Shown one piece after another: positions 36,537-44,569 of a stretch of DNA of 64,000 nucleotides. The DNA lies in NCBI RefSeq assembly GCF_030325625.1, contig NZ_JACAIS010000006.1, positions 186,001 to 250,000 on the forward strand, read 5' to 3'. The notes under the pieces were generated by a model. The model was given only the letters and a program-made list of their open reading frames with translations. It was not told the DNA's origin and ran no database searches. Each line of letters starts with the position of its first letter. Within the stretch, counting starts at the first letter, position 1. The position numbers and the translations under genes are program-made. The stretch comes from Sphingobacterium sp. N143 (GTDB lineage: Bacteria > Bacteroidota > Bacteroidia > Sphingobacteriales > Sphingobacteriaceae).

Positions 36537-37331
36537 TTAGGTCAGCATCATCTTTTTATACGCTTTGGGGGACAAAGCCGTATGTTTTTTGAAGAAATTG
36601 GAAAAGTAAAAGGGGTCATTAAAGCCCAGCCTGTAGGCAATATCCTTAATGGTCAGTTTTTCGTAGTGCAGGAGGCGCTTGGCTTCAGAGATGGTGAGGC
36701 TATAGATCACATGCTGTGCGGTCTTGTCGGTATGCAGGCGTGCCAGTTCATTGAGTTTGGATTCGCTGGTCCCGAGCAGCAAGGCAAAATCAGCCACTGT
36801 CAGGCTATTGGGATAATTATCCCGCACCGCTTCCAGAAAGCGCAGAAACAGGGCATCGGGTTTCCAGATCTCCGCACCACTGGCGATTTTATGCCGGTTT
36901 ATTTCGACCAGCAGCAGCTCGATCAAGGCATGGGCAGACAACAAGTATTGATATGGCCGTTCCTCCAGTTCCCGTTCCAGCTGGCTGAAGAGCTGATTGA
37001 CGTAAGCCACGTTGCCCATGGTGATCACCTCGGTCATCCCAAAATGGCAGAACAGGCCATTGTGAAAGATAAGTTCGATATCATGGTCGTTTTTACAAAA
37101 ATAATCCAGCGTAAAATCCAGGGCAAGCAGTTCGCCTGCTACTGCCTGCACCTGATGGTATTGCCCCGAGGTAATGGTCAGGAGCTCCTGCTCCGACAGC
37201 TGGTACAGCTTTTCATCGACCAAAACCCGGGCATTGCCCTCTGTGCAGTACAGGGTCTTATACCTGAGCACGCGCATGGGTGCTGCATGCCCCTCGCCCG
37301 TCATATACCGCTTTATACCTATCATAGCCAT
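36537..37331 (-). CDS. AraC family transcriptional regulator
   Basis: A 264 aa regulator with an N-terminal cupin-like sensing domain (about 1-100; MRVLRYKTLYCTEGNARVLVDEKLYQL) and a C-terminal double helix-turn-helix (about 165-260; LTVADFALLLGTSESKLNELARLH and TIKDIAYRLGFNDPFYFSNFFKKHTALSPKAYK). It stands directly upstream of the cupin gene and probably controls it and/or itself. A 15-base G tract 79-93 nt upstream of its ATG may modulate its expression. Complete, no frameshift. Confidence 0.88.
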   Translation of the reverse strand: MAMIGIKRYMTGEGHAAPMRVLRYKTLYCTEGNARVLVDEKLYQLSEQELLTITSGQYHQVQAVAGELLALDFTLDYFCKNDHDIELIFHNGLFCHFGMTEVITMGNVAYVNQLFSQLERELEERPYQYLLSAHALIELLLVEINRHKIASGAEIWKPDALFLRFLEAVRDNYPNSLTVADFALLLGTSESKLNELARLHTDKTAQHVIYSLTISEAKRLLHYEKLTIKDIAYRLGFNDPFYFSNFFKKHTALSPKAYKKMMLT

Positions 37332-37409
37332 TATGTTATCCTACCTATGCGGTACTAAAATTAACGAAAATATAGGAAATCAAGCGCTACGTTTTACCGA
37401 ATAGCATCC

Positions 37410-37424
37410 GGGGGGGGGGGGGGG
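37410..37424. repeat. Homopolymeric G15 tract
   Basis: Fifteen consecutive G residues lie 79-93 nt upstream of the AraC start at 37331, between that gene and the 3' end of the gene at 37462-38058. No other homopolymer of this type is present in the window. Poly-G tracts are prone to slippage in replication and in sequencing, so the exact length should be treated with caution. Confidence 0.95.
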
Positions 37425-37461
37425 CATATCATCCCCATTTCTGGCAGGCCGGCAGCATCCA

Positions 37462-38058
37462 TTAGACCTTCACTTTGGGATCGATCCAGTAGGACACCGC
37501 ATCGCTGTGGCTAAAGAATTCCATGGGCGTCACATGGCAGTCCATGACATCCTGGAGCCCATCCTCAGTGTAGCTGACGACCTCCTCGGAGGGGATCACC
37601 AAGCCCGTCAGTATGGCCCTCTCGTCGCAGCAGTGCAAGTCAGACAGCAGCACATTCACCCGGTTGCTCACCACCCATTGCTCCATTTCCTCTTTGTTGA
37701 CGCGCCGCACCCTGTCGGCCAGGAAGCGGGCCTCCTCCACTTCCTTCTCCACGCTGTCAGGAAAGAAAATCCGCAGGAAGGCTTCATATTTGTCAAACTC
37801 CTTGATGCGGATCGCCTCATTGCGGAGGAATATCTTTTCACCGAGCTGTCCATGCCGGTCGATGTATTCCTTCATGTCGAGTTCCGTCAGTTCCCGATCA
37901 GACCAGCTGGCGAGTTCAGAAAGCGCAAAAATATCCGTACCATGCCCATCACAGGTATTGAGGTACTCCCAGACATCGCCCTGCACCACCTTGGGTTTCT
38001 TATGGTCCAGTACATTGTATCCTTCAGCGATCCATTCTTCAATTTGTTCCCTTCTCAT
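37462..38058 (-). CDS. Unrecognised acidic cytosolic protein
   Basis: A 198 aa protein with no signal peptide or membrane segment, rich in Glu and Asp and mostly alpha-helical (MRREQIEEWIAEGYNVLDHK; SVEKEVEEARFLADRVRRVN; KEEMEQWVVSNR). The protein has several Cys, including adjacent Cys in LHCCDERA and DCHVTPMEFF near the C-terminus. I do not recognise a family. Codon pattern and the clear ATG argue it is real. It is monocistronic on the minus strand and preceded by two CAGGTC/GACCTG palindromes at 38105-38148 that may be its operators. No functional assignment is offered. Confidence 0.7.
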   Translation of the reverse strand: MRREQIEEWIAEGYNVLDHKKPKVVQGDVWEYLNTCDGHGTDIFALSELASWSDRELTELDMKEYIDRHGQLGEKIFLRNEAIRIKEFDKYEAFLRIFFPDSVEKEVEEARFLADRVRRVNKEEMEQWVVSNRVNVLLSDLHCCDERAILTGLVIPSEEVVSYTEDGLQDVMDCHVTPMEFFSHSDAVSYWIDPKVKV

Positions 38059-38104
38059 ATTAATCCATTTTTAATCCAACCTATACCATGCAAAGGATCA
38101 ACAG

Positions 38105-38148
38105 CAGGTCGTCATGACCTGAAAAAAAGCCAGGTCCATCGAGACCTG
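38105..38148. promoter_or_regulatory. Two copies of the palindrome CAGGTC-N5/6-GACCTG
   Basis: Copy 1 has arms at 38105-38110 and 38116-38121; copy 2 at 38131-38136 and 38143-38148, with identical arms and spacers of 5 and 6 nt. They lie 47-90 nt upstream of the unrecognised gene starting at 38058. Twin copies of one dyad suggest a dimeric regulator binding site, though a pair of hairpins in the leader RNA is also possible. The rest of the 38059-38418 gap shows no gene. Confidence 0.5.
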
Positions 38149-38382
38149 ACCTTCTAACTAAATTATCCTTCCATATGGATACTAAAAGGACAATCCTCAC
38201 TTCTAAATAGTTTCCAAAAAAAACGCCTTACAGTTCCGTCTTCTCCTTGTTGACTTACCGGATTTACTCAATCAGCAAAGCGCATATTAGCGTACTTTCA
38301 TCATATCCTAAATACTTTTCGGTATCTCCCGCATACCGCTTACATACCATTTTTTTCCTGCAAACAACCTCTTCAACGACCA

Positions 38383-38390
38383 TATTTTTG
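38383..38390 (+). promoter_or_regulatory. -7 box for the tail-spike-like gene
   Basis: TATTTTTG is an exact TAnnTTTG match 28 nt before the ATG at 38419. No clear -33 TTG is seen. Confidence 0.45.
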
Positions 38391-38418
38391 CAGTATGTAC
38401 AATTTAAATCAATAAAAT

Positions 38419-40590
38419 ATGGCAAATCAATTTTTAATCAAGAAAACAATGGCAGATATGAAGCATCTGCTCGCAAGTGAGATCGAAGCATTGAAGCAAG
38501 GAACTTACGAAGGCGTCCAGTTATTAGGTTATTATGAAGCAGGTGATACCCCAGCATCTATTGAATATTATTTAACCAATACAGGACTGGACAACAAAGG
38601 TGATACTATAACAACTGGCTCCATTATACTTAAAACTAGTTTCGAAGGTAAGGCAATCGATGCTTTATATTATGGGTTATCCAGCGTTGTAGCGACAAAT
38701 AACAATCAAGAACAATTACAGCATTTATTTAACAGCAAGGCGATATCTATCAATCTTCCTAAAGGCGTAACGGTGGAAGTCTCTACAACTTTAGAAATCA
38801 ATACTGATAATTGTGTTATCCAAGGTAATGGCTTTATCCTTAAACAGAAAGACAATTCTGGCATGCTTGGAACAGGAAATGGAGGAATTCCAATTTTACA
38901 GCTTAAGGGGCATGGTATTAAACTGTATAATATGACCATAGATGATAATATAGACAATAACTTTGTCCTAGAAAATGGTTATAAGATACACGCTTGTATC
39001 CCTTCTACAAATCCTTCAGGAAGTTCAAAATATTACGGGCATTCTGTTATAGGTGTAAATGGTGACGACATCTTGATTGATGGTGTTACCATCTTAGGCG
39101 CCAGCTGGGCAGGTATTTCAATAGGTCCCTGGGGAAGTAGCACTAAAATTAAGAATCCAAAAGTTGTCAACTGTAGAGTTGAGCAAACTTACAGAGACTC
39201 TATTAGTGTGCACTCTGCTGATAATGCTTTGATAGAAAATAATTATGTGCTAAATGCTGCACATCATATGATACACAATTATCGCAACTGCACAGGGACC
39301 CGTATTACAAATAATAAGTGTATTCAAAATTTTGAAGATCTATATATCTGGCACGATAATTTTGATCCCTCGGTAGGAGAACGTGCTGCTATTGTTGTAG
39401 ACCATGTTTCTTACGCAGATAAAACTGAGAACACAAGAGTTGACAATAATTATATTTCTTCTATTTCTCCAGAGGGTTTTAGAACAGGGATTACTTCGCA
39501 AGGATGGCCAATAGGTTTAATCATATACAATAATACGATTTTAAGATGTTCAAATGGAATTTTCTTAACCAATGGATTACCTAGAGGTGTGGCATCTGTA
39601 TATAGCAATACAATAAGAGAATGTATTGGAGGTATTAGAATAGCTTCTAATTTTGGAGGACAAGTAGGTGGAGTAACAACACCACAAGTCGTAAATTTAA
39701 ATGTCGTAGATAACGAAATAGATGCCATTACTGATGCAATCATATTTCAAGGCACCCAATCTCAAATTTTGAACTTCTATAATAAATTAAATCTAAACAT
39801 ATTAGCTAATAAAATTGTAGGGGCACCTGTTAATGCTTTCAAACAGGACTTTAACTTTGGATCCAATACTACGACTAATAAGATAAATGTTTTGTTCGGA
39901 GAGGGTCAAAATAAAAGTACCGGATTGATAACGACAGCTACCCCTACTAAAACTGAGGTCAACGGCTCCTTTAATTTAAAAATAGAAGATTATTATTCTG
40001 TTAATAAGGATACCATAGTCTGGACCCAAAATATGGTGCCGGCTCAATACTATAAAATTGCAGAATTTAAAATAAGAGATGGCCAACGGATAGCCGGAGA
40101 AGTAAAAATGTTTGATAACAGGATGAATGTCGACACATGTAGACTTCATTTTATGATTAAAAGTGCTAACGTTATATCTACACTCGAAAGCTCCACTCCC
40201 ACCACTAATAAAACTTTAATAACCTCTAATATATATTGGGTAAGAACCCCTTTAGACAGCAATGGTCTATATACTTATATGTTATTTATAAAGGGGGTTG
40301 TGAAAGACAGTAATATAGCTGCAACATTTAGCGATCTGTTTATTAGCGGATCTCTTGCAGACGAAGATGTAAAATTTATTAAATCTGCAGCTGGTATAGA
40401 GAGTCTGCCTACAGGGACAGATTTTTTAACTGTTAATCCTGCTATCAGATCGTTTAATCAAGCAGCAGCTTCTTCTGACACATCCGTGCCACCGAGCGCT
40501 ACATACAGCCAAGCAGAAGTACAGGAAATACTTGTAGAGCTTCGGGACTTAAAAACAAAGCTAAGAAGTGCGGGCATCCTGGCAACTTAG
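38419..40590 (+). CDS. Phage tail-spike-like right-handed beta-helix protein
   Basis: A 723 aa protein with no signal peptide. The N-terminal 60 residues (MANQFLIKKTMADMKHLLAS; GTYEGVQLLGYYEAGDTPAS) look like the particle- or trimer-attachment head of Bacteroidota tail spikes. Residues about 110-450 are a right-handed parallel beta-helix with many N-rich turns (VIQGNGFILKQ; NALIENNYVLNAAHH; TRITNNKCIQN; NTRVDNNYISS; GLIIYNNTILRCSNGI). A C-terminal beta domain (about 500-660) is followed by a short coiled coil (SQAEVQEILVELRDLKTKLRSA), as in trimeric phage fibres. Such proteins bind or cleave surface polysaccharide. The gene is visibly AT-rich compared with the GC-rich operon that follows, and no other phage gene is near, so it is probably an acquired orphan. 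It ends at a hairpin. Confidence 0.75.
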   Translation: MANQFLIKKTMADMKHLLASEIEALKQGTYEGVQLLGYYEAGDTPASIEYYLTNTGLDNKGDTITTGSIILKTSFEGKAIDALYYGLSSVVATNNNQEQLQHLFNSKAISINLPKGVTVEVSTTLEINTDNCVIQGNGFILKQKDNSGMLGTGNGGIPILQLKGHGIKLYNMTIDDNIDNNFVLENGYKIHACIPSTNPSGSSKYYGHSVIGVNGDDILIDGVTILGASWAGISIGPWGSSTKIKNPKVVNCRVEQTYRDSISVHSADNALIENNYVLNAAHHMIHNYRNCTGTRITNNKCIQNFEDLYIWHDNFDPSVGERAAIVVDHVSYADKTENTRVDNNYISSISPEGFRTGITSQGWPIGLIIYNNTILRCSNGIFLTNGLPRGVASVYSNTIRECIGGIRIASNFGGQVGGVTTPQVVNLNVVDNEIDAITDAIIFQGTQSQILNFYNKLNLNILANKIVGAPVNAFKQDFNFGSNTTTNKINVLFGEGQNKSTGLITTATPTKTEVNGSFNLKIEDYYSVNKDTIVWTQNMVPAQYYKIAEFKIRDGQRIAGEVKMFDNRMNVDTCRLHFMIKSANVISTLESSTPTTNKTLITSNIYWVRTPLDSNGLYTYMLFIKGVVKDSNIAATFSDLFISGSLADEDVKFIKSAAGIESLPTGTDFLTVNPAIRSFNQAAASSDTSVPPSATYSQAEVQEILVELRDLKTKLRSAGILAT

Positions 40591-40611
40591 CAATTCAAAT
40601 AAATACACATT

Positions 40612-40657
40612 ATCAACATATGGGCATTCTATCTACTGGAATGCCGCATATGTTGAT
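40612..40657 (+). terminator. Hairpin after the tail-spike-like gene
   Basis: Arms 40612-40629 and 40639-40657 pair almost fully (18 bp with one bulge) 21 nt after the stop codon at 40590. The following TTAAATAG is T-poor, so termination may be inefficient. Positions 40658-40845 hold no gene. Confidence 0.6.
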
Positions 40658-40845
40658 TAAATAGTTTCCCCGCCCCCCGTAATTTAAACACATTTTTTAC
40701 AATTGTTTTTTTGCCACAGGCTTGATTTTTATCGGAGTGATTTTTAATTTGGACCTGGTTTCTTCAAAAAAGGCTAATCGTGCCAGAAACCAACATTTTT
40801 TAAAAGCTAAATATTCATTTAAATATAAATTTTAGTTATTGGATC

Positions 40846-41700
40846 ATGTTCACAACAGTACTAATTACAAACACACAACGACCGTTATCTTTCAAGGCAT
40901 TTATTACTGCCGTATTTGTGCTGGCCAACAGTTTTTACCTGTCCGGGCAAGCCCTCAACCCCAGCAAGTCCAACTTTGAAGCCCGGCTGCTCAACATCGA
41001 AGCGCCGAGCAATGAACCCTTCCGTTACAGTACCACGCTGACCAATGGTACTTCGCAGACGCAGATCTACAACCTCAGCGCACAGCTGCCCACGGGTTGG
41101 CAGATCAGCTACCGTGTGGACGGGTCGCTGGTGACCTCCATTCAGATGCAGCCGGGCAAGGTGCAGGAGATCGGCATCGAGATCAGCTGTCCCATCAGCG
41201 CCAAACCCGATACCTATAAGATTCCGCTGAAAGCCAGCTCCCCCACAGACAACCTGGCGCTCAACCTGGAAGCCGTGGTGAAAGGCTCCTATGCCCTCGA
41301 GTTCAGCACCCCCAGCGGGCGGCTCAGCGACGAGGTGGTATCCGGCAGCAGCAAAGAGATCCTCCTAAAAGTCAAAAACACAGGAACACTCCCGCTCAAC
41401 AGCCTGGAGTTTAGCTCACAGCTCCCCAGCCGATGGGAAGCGACCTTCACCCCCGCCAATATACAGCAGCTCGAAGCCGGCAAATCGATGGATGTTAAAG
41501 TCAACCTGCGCGTGCCCGACAAGACCATCGCTGGCGACTACGCCGCCAAATTTGATGTAAAATCATCCAACAGCACAGCGGATGTCTCGTTCCGTATGAT
41601 CGTGAAGACCTCCCTGCTTTCGGGCTGGATCGGCATGCTGATCATCCTATTGGCCATCGGGCTGGTGTATTATCTCATCCGCAAATATGGAAGAAGGTAA
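40846..41700 (+). CDS. NEW3-domain membrane-anchored protein
   Basis: A 284 aa protein with an N-terminal signal (about 1-37, ending LSGQA), two or three Ig-like beta domains of the NEW3/COG1470 type (YSTTLTNGTSQTQIYNLSAQ; ILLKVKNTGTLPLNSLEFSS) and a C-terminal membrane segment (SGWIGMLIILLAIGLVYYLI) followed by basic KYGRR. It should sit in the inner membrane with its beta domains outside. It overlaps or nearly abuts an ABC ATPase and permease, a common genomic trio in Bacteroidota, and so is likely the extracytoplasmic component of that ABC system (substrate unknown). GC content is visibly higher than in the preceding gene. Confidence 0.85.
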   Translation: MFTTVLITNTQRPLSFKAFITAVFVLANSFYLSGQALNPSKSNFEARLLNIEAPSNEPFRYSTTLTNGTSQTQIYNLSAQLPTGWQISYRVDGSLVTSIQMQPGKVQEIGIEISCPISAKPDTYKIPLKASSPTDNLALNLEAVVKGSYALEFSTPSGRLSDEVVSGSSKEILLKVKNTGTLPLNSLEFSSQLPSRWEATFTPANIQQLEAGKSMDVKVNLRVPDKTIAGDYAAKFDVKSSNSTADVSFRMIVKTSLLSGWIGMLIILLAIGLVYYLIRKYGRR

Positions 41701-41731
41701 GCGAGTTGAACCCACAAAAAAGACAGTCAAC

Positions 41732-42721
41732 ATGAAGGATCCTATTATTCAACTGACCGGCCTCAGCAAAAGCTATGGTCCCACCAAAGCCGTGGACGCC
41801 CTGGACCTGACCATCTATCGGGGTGAGATCTTCGGCCTGCTCGGTCCCAATGGTGCGGGCAAGACCACCAGCATCCTGATGATGCTGGGCCTCACCGAAC
41901 CCAGCTCCGGCACAGCGTATGTCTGCGGACATGATGCCACCCGCAACCCCATCGCCGTCAAGCGCAAGGTAGGCTACCTCCCCGACAATGTCGGTTTCTA
42001 CCCCGAGATGACGGCCCTGGAAAACCTGACATTCATCGCCGAATTAAATGGCCTGGCAAGACCCCAGGCCCGCAGCCATGCCCAAGATATGCTGCATACC
42101 GTGGGACTGGAGCAGGACATGCGCAAAAAGACCGGTGCTTTTTCGCGGGGCATGAAACAGCGCCTGGGCCTCGCCGAGGTGCTGATCAAAACACCCGAAG
42201 TCGCCATCCTGGACGAACCTACCCTGGGCATAGACCCCAAGGGTGTGGACGAGTTCCTGGAGCTCATCAAGCGGCTCAGCAAAGAGCAGAACCTGACCGT
42301 ACTGCTCTCCTCGCACCACCTCCATCAGGTGCAGCGCGTCTGCGACCGCGTGGGGATTTTCGTGGGCGGCAAGCTGCTCACCCAAGGCTCCATTGACAGC
42401 CTTGCCCAGGGCCTCCAGCAGAAAGAAGGCGTCACCACCCAGATCAGCCTGGAGAACAGCCAGGGCCGCAGCAGCCAGTTTGAAGCAGCCCTACAGGCAC
42501 TGCCGGGCCTCCGTCAACTTTCGGTGCATGAAGAGCACATCGAGCTCAAGACCGAGCAGGATGCCACGGCCGAGGCCGTACGCCTCCTGGTCCAGCAGGG
42601 CGCCAATATCATCGCCGTGCAGCGCAATGACTATGCACTGGACTACATCTATAACACCTATTTCGAGCACCGTAACACCATCAATGACCATGAGAAATCC
42701 ACTGGTATCATTACCAAATAA
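41732..42721 (+). CDS. ABC transporter ATP-binding protein
   Basis: A 329 aa ABC ATPase. Walker A is GPNGAGKTT, the Q-loop region is VGYLPDN, the ABC signature is the variant FSRGMKQRLGL, and Walker B with the catalytic Glu is VAILDEPTLGIDP, followed by the H-loop SSHH. A C-terminal extension of about 100 residues is typical for ATPases partnering ABC-2 type permeases. The frame opens at an ATG at 41687 that overlaps the upstream gene by 14 nt; I prefer MKDPIIQL at 41732, where the domain begins. It is followed, with overlap, by the permease, so the three genes form an operon. Confidence 0.93.
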   Translation: MKDPIIQLTGLSKSYGPTKAVDALDLTIYRGEIFGLLGPNGAGKTTSILMMLGLTEPSSGTAYVCGHDATRNPIAVKRKVGYLPDNVGFYPEMTALENLTFIAELNGLARPQARSHAQDMLHTVGLEQDMRKKTGAFSRGMKQRLGLAEVLIKTPEVAILDEPTLGIDPKGVDEFLELIKRLSKEQNLTVLLSSHHLHQVQRVCDRVGIFVGGKLLTQGSIDSLAQGLQQKEGVTTQISLENSQGRSSQFEAALQALPGLRQLSVHEEHIELKTEQDATAEAVRLLVQQGANIIAVQRNDYALDYIYNTYFEHRNTINDHEKSTGIITK

Positions 42722-43676
42722 CCGTCCGTCGGTACCGATCCAGGTATTGATCAACAAGGAAATCGCCACTCATATCCGCAGCTGGCGCTTTATCGTGCTG
42801 ATCCTGCTGATCGTACTGACCTATGGCGCATCACTTTACATATCGTCCACGGGACTGAAAGATGCCGTCAGCAACATCAAGGATCCGGACAAGTCCTTTC
42901 TGTACCTCAAGCTGCTGACGACGACAGACAACAGCATCCCCCCGTTCCATGTTTTCCTCAATTTTCTGGCACCATTGCTGGGGATCGCCCTGGGCTTTGA
43001 CGCCATCAATGCCGAATACAATGGGGGCACGCTGACGCGGCTGGTGGCACAACCCTTGTACCGCGACAACCTGCTATTTGCCAAGTTCCTGGCCCCACTG
43101 ATCGTGGTGTCAACACTGTTTGTCGCCCTGGTGCTGCTGATGATCGGAGGTGGCCTGCTCGGCACAGGCGTACGCATTGAAGTCCAGGAGGTCCTGCGGA
43201 TCATGGGGTTCACCCTGATCAGTGTGCTCTATGTGGCCTTTTGGCTGAGCCTGTCGATGCTCCTGTCCATCCGGTTCCGGCAGCCCGCCACCTCGGCGCT
43301 GACCGCCATCGGGATCTGGCTTTTTTTCACCGTGTTTTTCCCCATCCTGGTCAACCTGCTGATCAGGCCCTTCCTGCCCAACCCCAATTATATTTCGGAG
43401 CAGGAATACCTGAGCTATAACGAGCTTATCTTAAATCTGATGCGCCTATCGCCGAGCCAGCTCTATACCGATGCGACCACCACGCTGCTGATGCCTTCGG
43501 TCCGCAGCCTCGGTCCGATCGCCATGGAGCAGATGGTCGGAGCCATCCCGGCCCCACTTTCCTTCCGGGAGAGCTTTTTGATGGTGTGGCCACAGATCAG
43601 TGGGCTCACGGCAGCCATGATGGTCTGCTTTGCCTGGGCCTATTCCATTTTTATGCGCCGCGAAATACGCAGCTAA
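42684..43676 (+). CDS. ABC-2 type permease
   Basis: A 330 aa inner-membrane permease with about six hydrophobic segments (SWRFIVLILLIVLTYGASLY; PLLGIALGFDAINAEYNGGTL; LIVVSTLFVALVLLMIGGGL; IGIWLFFTVFFPILVNLLI; GLTAAMMVCFAWAYSIFM). The frame runs 97 codons further upstream, but that stretch is the ATPase gene read in another frame; the start is the ATG at 42684 or 42690, inside the end of the ATPase gene (stop 42721). It ends at a strong terminator. The substrate is unknown; ABC-2 systems of this type export lipids, drugs or polysaccharide precursors. Confidence 0.88.
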   Translation: MTMRNPLVSLPNNRPSVPIQVLINKEIATHIRSWRFIVLILLIVLTYGASLYISSTGLKDAVSNIKDPDKSFLYLKLLTTTDNSIPPFHVFLNFLAPLLGIALGFDAINAEYNGGTLTRLVAQPLYRDNLLFAKFLAPLIVVSTLFVALVLLMIGGGLLGTGVRIEVQEVLRIMGFTLISVLYVAFWLSLSMLLSIRFRQPATSALTAIGIWLFFTVFFPILVNLLIRPFLPNPNYISEQEYLSYNELILNLMRLSPSQLYTDATTTLLMPSVRSLGPIAMEQMVGAIPAPLSFRESFLMVWPQISGLTAAMMVCFAWAYSIFMRREIRS

Positions 43677-43697
43677 AGCCCGACAGCAAAAAAAAAG

Positions 43698-43735
43698 AAG
43701 CACCCTAGTCTGGGGGACAAAGGGTGCTTTTTGCC
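43698..43735 (+). terminator. Intrinsic terminator of the NEW3-ABC operon
   Basis: AAGCACCCT (43698-43706) pairs with AGGGTGCTT (43721-43729) and is followed by a T run, 22 nt after the permease stop. This ends the 40846-43676 operon. Confidence 0.85.
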
Positions 43736-43874
43736 ATTTTTTTTACCTAAATTTTATGAGACCTCAGAATGGGGATGGATTGATATGGTACAGTGCGGCA
43801 GTTTAAGCGCAAACGTTTTCGAAAAAATAAGGCCGCCACAACCCCTTCGCAAAAAAAAGGCGAGCATATTTCCC

Positions 43875-43882
43875 TATATTTA
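43875..43882 (+). promoter_or_regulatory. Weak -7 candidate before the ECF sigma gene
   Basis: TATATTTA matches TAnnTTTG at 7 of 8 positions, 54 nt before the sigma factor start. The 43677-43936 gap otherwise contains the terminator and one AAACGTTT palindrome (43811-43818), and no gene. Confidence 0.25.
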
Positions 43883-43936
43883 TACCGTGCTCCTCGAGCT
43901 CCTGTTATGTCGATTTCTTAAAACATCATAAATCCG

Positions 43937-44485
43937 TTGGAAAACTTGCAGATCGCTTTACCATACAATATTGAATCGCTTTTTCAGCAATATTACAAGC
44001 AGCTTTGCCTCTTTGCGAACAATATCCTCCATGACCAGGCTTTGGCCGAGGATGTTGTGCAGAGCTTTTTTGCTGGACTTTGCGAGGGCCGCAATATCCT
44101 GCCGGAAGATGATCATGCACGCAAAGGCTACCTGTTTATTGCCATCCGCAACAACTGCCTGAAACACATTCGGAACGAAAAAATAAAGAACAAGTACATC
44201 GATCAGCTCGATGCCGACATGATCGAAGAACAGACCGTCATGGATGCCATGATCCAAGCCGAAGTCATCGACCAGCTGATGAAAGCCATCCACCAACTAC
44301 CACAGGGCTGTAGACAGGTCTTACATATGGCCATTTTCGATAAGCTCTCCAACGATGAAATCGCCCACAACCTGACCATTTCCATCAATACCGTCAAAAG
44401 CCAGAAAAAAAGAGCCATCCAGCTCCTCAGAGCACGTCTGGATGCTAGCGCACTCGCACTTTTATTATTTTTACTTACTGACTAA
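43937..44485 (+). CDS. ECF sigma-70 factor, FecI-like
   Basis: A 182 aa extracytoplasmic-function sigma factor. Region 2 (about 10-75; LCLFANNILHDQALAEDVVQ with SFFAGLCEGRNI) and region 4 (about 125-175; LPQGCRQVLHMAIFDKLSND and EIAHNLTISINTVKSQKKRA) are clear. The start is a TTG at 43937; I see no ATG in frame near it, so a TTG start is accepted with caution. It lies 84 nt before the FecR-like anti-sigma gene, the standard pairing, and should direct RNA polymerase to the promoter of the STN-type SusC at 45943 after a surface glycan signal. Confidence 0.88.
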   Translation: MENLQIALPYNIESLFQQYYKQLCLFANNILHDQALAEDVVQSFFAGLCEGRNILPEDDHARKGYLFIAIRNNCLKHIRNEKIKNKYIDQLDADMIEEQTVMDAMIQAEVIDQLMKAIHQLPQGCRQVLHMAIFDKLSNDEIAHNLTISINTVKSQKKRAIQLLRARLDASALALLLFLLTD

Positions 44486-44569
44486 CAGCATTTTAAAAAT
44501 TTTTTAATTTTTCATTCCATCCTTTTACATTTCTTTTGGCTCTTCCCATTATACAGCCAATCGAAAAAC

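Noticed and set aside
38419..40590. The beta-helix protein as a secreted polysaccharide lyase of a PUL
   Set aside because: There is no signal peptide, and the N-terminal head and C-terminal coiled coil fit a phage-type fibre better; no SusCD is adjacent.
42393..42683. A 97-codon upstream extension of the ABC permease
   Set aside because: This stretch codes for the ATPase C-terminus in another frame, and the extension is rich in Ser, Arg and Pro, typical of a shadow frame.
43811..43818. AAACGTTT as a LacI-family operator for the ECF sigma gene
   Set aside because: An 8-bp palindrome is expected by chance in a window of this size, and no LacI-type regulator is present.
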